DNA of 64,000 bases from Chitinophagaceae bacterium (lineage in GTDB: Bacteria > Bacteroidota > Bacteroidia > Chitinophagales > Chitinophagaceae), in assembly GCA_016702745.1 (NCBI GenBank), contig JADJDJ010000004.1, positions 62,001-126,000 of the forward strand. Direction: 5' to 3'. Made by a program: the position numbers and the translations under genes. Shown here one piece after another: positions 62,031 through 64,000 of the stretch (its first letter is position 1; each line of letters starts with the position of its first letter). The notes below the pieces were generated by a model that was not told the DNA's origin, did no database searches, and was given only the letters and a program-made list of their open reading frames with translations.

Positions 62031-63506
62031 ATGGAACACAATTTTGACAACAGGGATTTTGAAAGGTTTGTGAGGCAGAATGCCGATCAGTACCGCATGT
62101 TCCCCTCCGAAAAAGTATGGGGTGAAATCCATGCTACCCTGCATACCCGCAAACGCCGCTGGTATGTAATCGGGTTGTCACTGCTTTTCATCACAACTAT
62201 TTCCGTTACCGCTATCATGCTCCTGCAGAACAATCGCAAGGGTTCTGGTATAGCCGCCCTTCAGCAGCTGAGCTCTTACCAGCAAAAAGCGGATCCTCTG
62301 GCTGAAGAAGCAAAGCCTAACGCTATTACAGCAGTAGGTCCAGTTCAGACAAAAAATACCGTGAACCCTTTTATACAGGTTCCGGTGAATACCAATTCAG
62401 CACCTGATGTGGTTGACAACAATGAACCAACCGACCTGGCACCAATTACCGCATTTTTCCCAATTAATAATAAGTCAGATCTGGTAACGGCTCCTCCGGC
62501 AACTAATAACAACGCAACAATAGCCGTTCAGTCATCAAGCGTCATCCAGCCCGATGAAACGGTGAAACTGACCAAAAGAAAAGGCATTCAGCAACCGGCT
62601 GCTACCGCAGCTTTAACTGCACCTGCTACAGATCCGGTTAACAGTAGCCAATCAGCAATTCCTGCAGCAATAGCATCAACCACTGAAATGGCAAGCGCTA
62701 CTGCTCCTGCAGAAAAAACTGAACTGGATCAGCTTCCCCTGATTCCATCCAGAGAAGTTTCAAAAGCCGTAGTAAAACTGAAAGCCCCACGCAAACCCGT
62801 TTGGCAGTTGTACTTTACTCCTACCGTCAGTTACCGTACGCTTTCGGAAAACATGGAATATCTTTCTGCAGCACGTTATAATAGTATTGTAAACGGAGGA
62901 AATGCTGTGATTTATCCTACCGATGTCAATACCATGGTGAATCACCGCCCCGATCTGGGTTTCCAGTTGGGTCTCCGGTCCGCCATTCCGATATCTCTCT
63001 GGTTTAAGTTTACCGCAGGACTTCAGTTGAGTGTAAGCAAATATGATATCAAGGCTTATCAGCACCCCGCTGAAATGGCCACCATTGCCCTGACTGACCG
63101 CAGCGTTTCTGCCGTCAGCAATTACCGGAACACCAATGGGTATAAAGAAAACTGGCTGCGCAATTTTTATTTTTCGGCTTCTATACCTGTCGGACTGGAG
63201 CTCAAATTGTCTGATGGTAACAAAAATTATTTTGGCATCGCAGGTACCTTACAGCCAACCTATGTGTTGGACAACCGGGCCTACCTGATCACTTCTGATT
63301 ATAAGAATTATGCAGAAATGCCTTCGCTCACCCGTCGCTGGAATATGAACACCAGCTTTGAGGTTTTCACTCAGCAAAGAACCGGTAAACTCAATTGGAG
63401 GGTGGGTCCCCAGGTTCGCTACCAGCTGATGTCGAGCTTTTCAAAAGATTATCCGATTAAAGAACACCTTTTTGATTTTGGTCTGAAGTTGGGTATCCAG
63501 CTCTGA
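62031..63506 (+). CDS. Membrane-spanning protein with C-terminal porin-like domain, anti-sigma-like position
   Basis: A 491-aa protein. Residues 1-41 are soluble and may face the cytoplasm (DFERFVRQNADQYRMFPSEK, VWGEIHATL). One helix spans about 45-64 (YVIGLSLLFITTISVTAIML). Residues ~70-240 are a low-complexity Ala/Thr/Pro/Gln linker, and ~250-491 look like an outer-membrane beta-barrel (LYFTPTVSYRTLS, DLGFQLGLRSAIPIS, ending DFGLKLGIQL). Such proteins follow ECF sigma genes in this phylum; a sigma-control role is inferred. Confidence 0.7.
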   Translation: MEHNFDNRDFERFVRQNADQYRMFPSEKVWGEIHATLHTRKRRWYVIGLSLLFITTISVTAIMLLQNNRKGSGIAALQQLSSYQQKADPLAEEAKPNAITAVGPVQTKNTVNPFIQVPVNTNSAPDVVDNNEPTDLAPITAFFPINNKSDLVTAPPATNNNATIAVQSSSVIQPDETVKLTKRKGIQQPAATAALTAPATDPVNSSQSAIPAAIASTTEMASATAPAEKTELDQLPLIPSREVSKAVVKLKAPRKPVWQLYFTPTVSYRTLSENMEYLSAARYNSIVNGGNAVIYPTDVNTMVNHRPDLGFQLGLRSAIPISLWFKFTAGLQLSVSKYDIKAYQHPAEMATIALTDRSVSAVSNYRNTNGYKENWLRNFYFSASIPVGLELKLSDGNKNYFGIAGTLQPTYVLDNRAYLITSDYKNYAEMPSLTRRWNMNTSFEVFTQQRTGKLNWRVGPQVRYQLMSSFSKDYPIKEHLFDFGLKLGIQL

Positions 63507-63529
63507 TCGCCTGTACTAACTGCCTGCAA

Positions 63530-63559
63530 AAAGCCGTTCTGCCACAACTGAACGGCTTT
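63530..63559 (+). terminator. Terminator after the membrane/barrel gene
   Basis: AAAGCCGTTC (63530-63539) pairs with GAACGGCTTT (63550-63559), 10-base loop, then a T-rich stretch. Confidence 0.8.
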
Positions 63560-63609
63560 CTCTTTTATCAACTTCGCTATTTCAGCCCGCTTTCAATTAA
63601 TTTTAGGCC

Positions 63610-64000
63610 ATGAAAAAACTGGTTTATTCCGGATGGATACTCTCCATCAGTTTGCTGGCCTGCCAGTCCAAAAAGGCAGAACCCTCAAAGAACTTTATCT
63701 CCGTGCTTTCCCTGATCCAGAAAGAAGTGGCCCATGTTGATACTTCACTTTTTCTGATCGTCAAAACCATTACTTACGACAGCACCCGTATCGATACCAG
63801 CTATATTGCCCGGGAAGATTTTAAAAATGAAGCAAAGGATTTTCTGGAAATACCGGATCTCGCCGATCCGAAAGTGGCCAAGCGGTACAAGGACGATTCC
63901 CCATTATATGACCAGTCATTAGGCCGGGTGATTTTTAAATATATTCCGGTTGACCCCGAAAAAGAAGAAGTAAAAAGTCAGGAATTCCTGGCAACCCCGT
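63610..64000 (+). CDS. Lipoprotein, 3' end outside window
   Basis: ATG at 63610 opens an SPII signal (MKKLVYSGWILSISLLAC, lipobox LLAC, Cys 18). The mature part (VLSLIQKEVAHVDTSLF..., DSTRIDTSYIAREDFKNEAK) is mixed alpha/beta and continues past the right edge, so only ~130 residues are seen. TAATTTTA upstream is close to a -7 element. I do not recognise the family. Confidence 0.75.
   Translation, partial: MKKLVYSGWILSISLLACQSKKAEPSKNFISVLSLIQKEVAHVDTSLFLIVKTITYDSTRIDTSYIAREDFKNEAKDFLEIPDLADPKVAKRYKDDSPLYDQSLGRVIFKYIPVDPEKEEVKSQEFLATP

Noticed and set aside
1..64000. tRNA, rRNA, riboswitch or origin of replication
   Set aside because: Intergenic regions were read for cloverleaf ends, T-loop GTTCGAATC-type sequence, known riboswitch cores and DnaA-box clusters; nothing convincing was seen, though short RNAs could be missed by eye.

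Overview
The window looks like a Bacteroidota chromosome, most likely the Chitinophagaceae or a close relative. Signs of this are GldB divergent from NAD synthetase, DUF5686 and DUF4783 proteins, a Bat-type MoxR/DUF58/vWA cluster, a stand-alone domain resembling a type IX secretion tail, SPII lipoproteins, and promoters of the TAnnTTTG (-7) type. The placement is inferred from gene families only. No rRNA, tRNA, CRISPR array or integrase was recognised.

Layout. 1-7.3 kb: end of pyruvate phosphate dikinase, an isolated AT-rich TIR-STAND-TPR gene (probable anti-phage defence), a DUF1569 protein, then tandem tryptophanase and tyrosine phenol-lyase. 7.4-12.8 kb: pyruvate:ferredoxin oxidoreductase and glycyl-tRNA synthetase. 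The dikinase, the two lyases and the oxidoreductase all meet at pyruvate. 12.9-19.3 kb: small housekeeping genes (YHS protein, MazG-like, Dtd, ArfB-like), a di-haem peroxidase and a flippase. 19.5-27.5 kb: a large beta-propeller/barrel protein, then a seven-gene minus-strand envelope operon (membrane protein, winged-helix regulator, CreD, COQ4-like, DgkA, DUF1361) with matching palindromes at two of its promoters. 27.6-35.3 kb: DUF5686 protein, GT2 glycosyltransferase, and glycerol kinase, dehydrogenase and facilitator. 35.4-42 kb: small membrane protein, large TraB/GumN-type protein, class-III aminotransferase, gamma-carbonic anhydrase. 42-47 kb: RsgA and the Bat-type cluster. 47-64 kb: NadE/GldB, desaturase, ApaG, isocitrate dehydrogenase, CDGSH protein, SUI1 protein, NadC, GpmI, haem-binding protein, TonB receptor, ECF sigma factor with a membrane/barrel partner.

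Two patterns cut across the window. First, several families of short intergenic repeats sit against the 3' ends of genes and in several cases contain the stop codon. Second, at least six genes carry single-base indels, mostly in homopolymers. In NadE two compensating indels scramble the segment that should hold the nitrilase catalytic glutamate. This pattern fits sequencing or assembly error better than independent gene decay and should be settled before any gene here is called a pseudogene.
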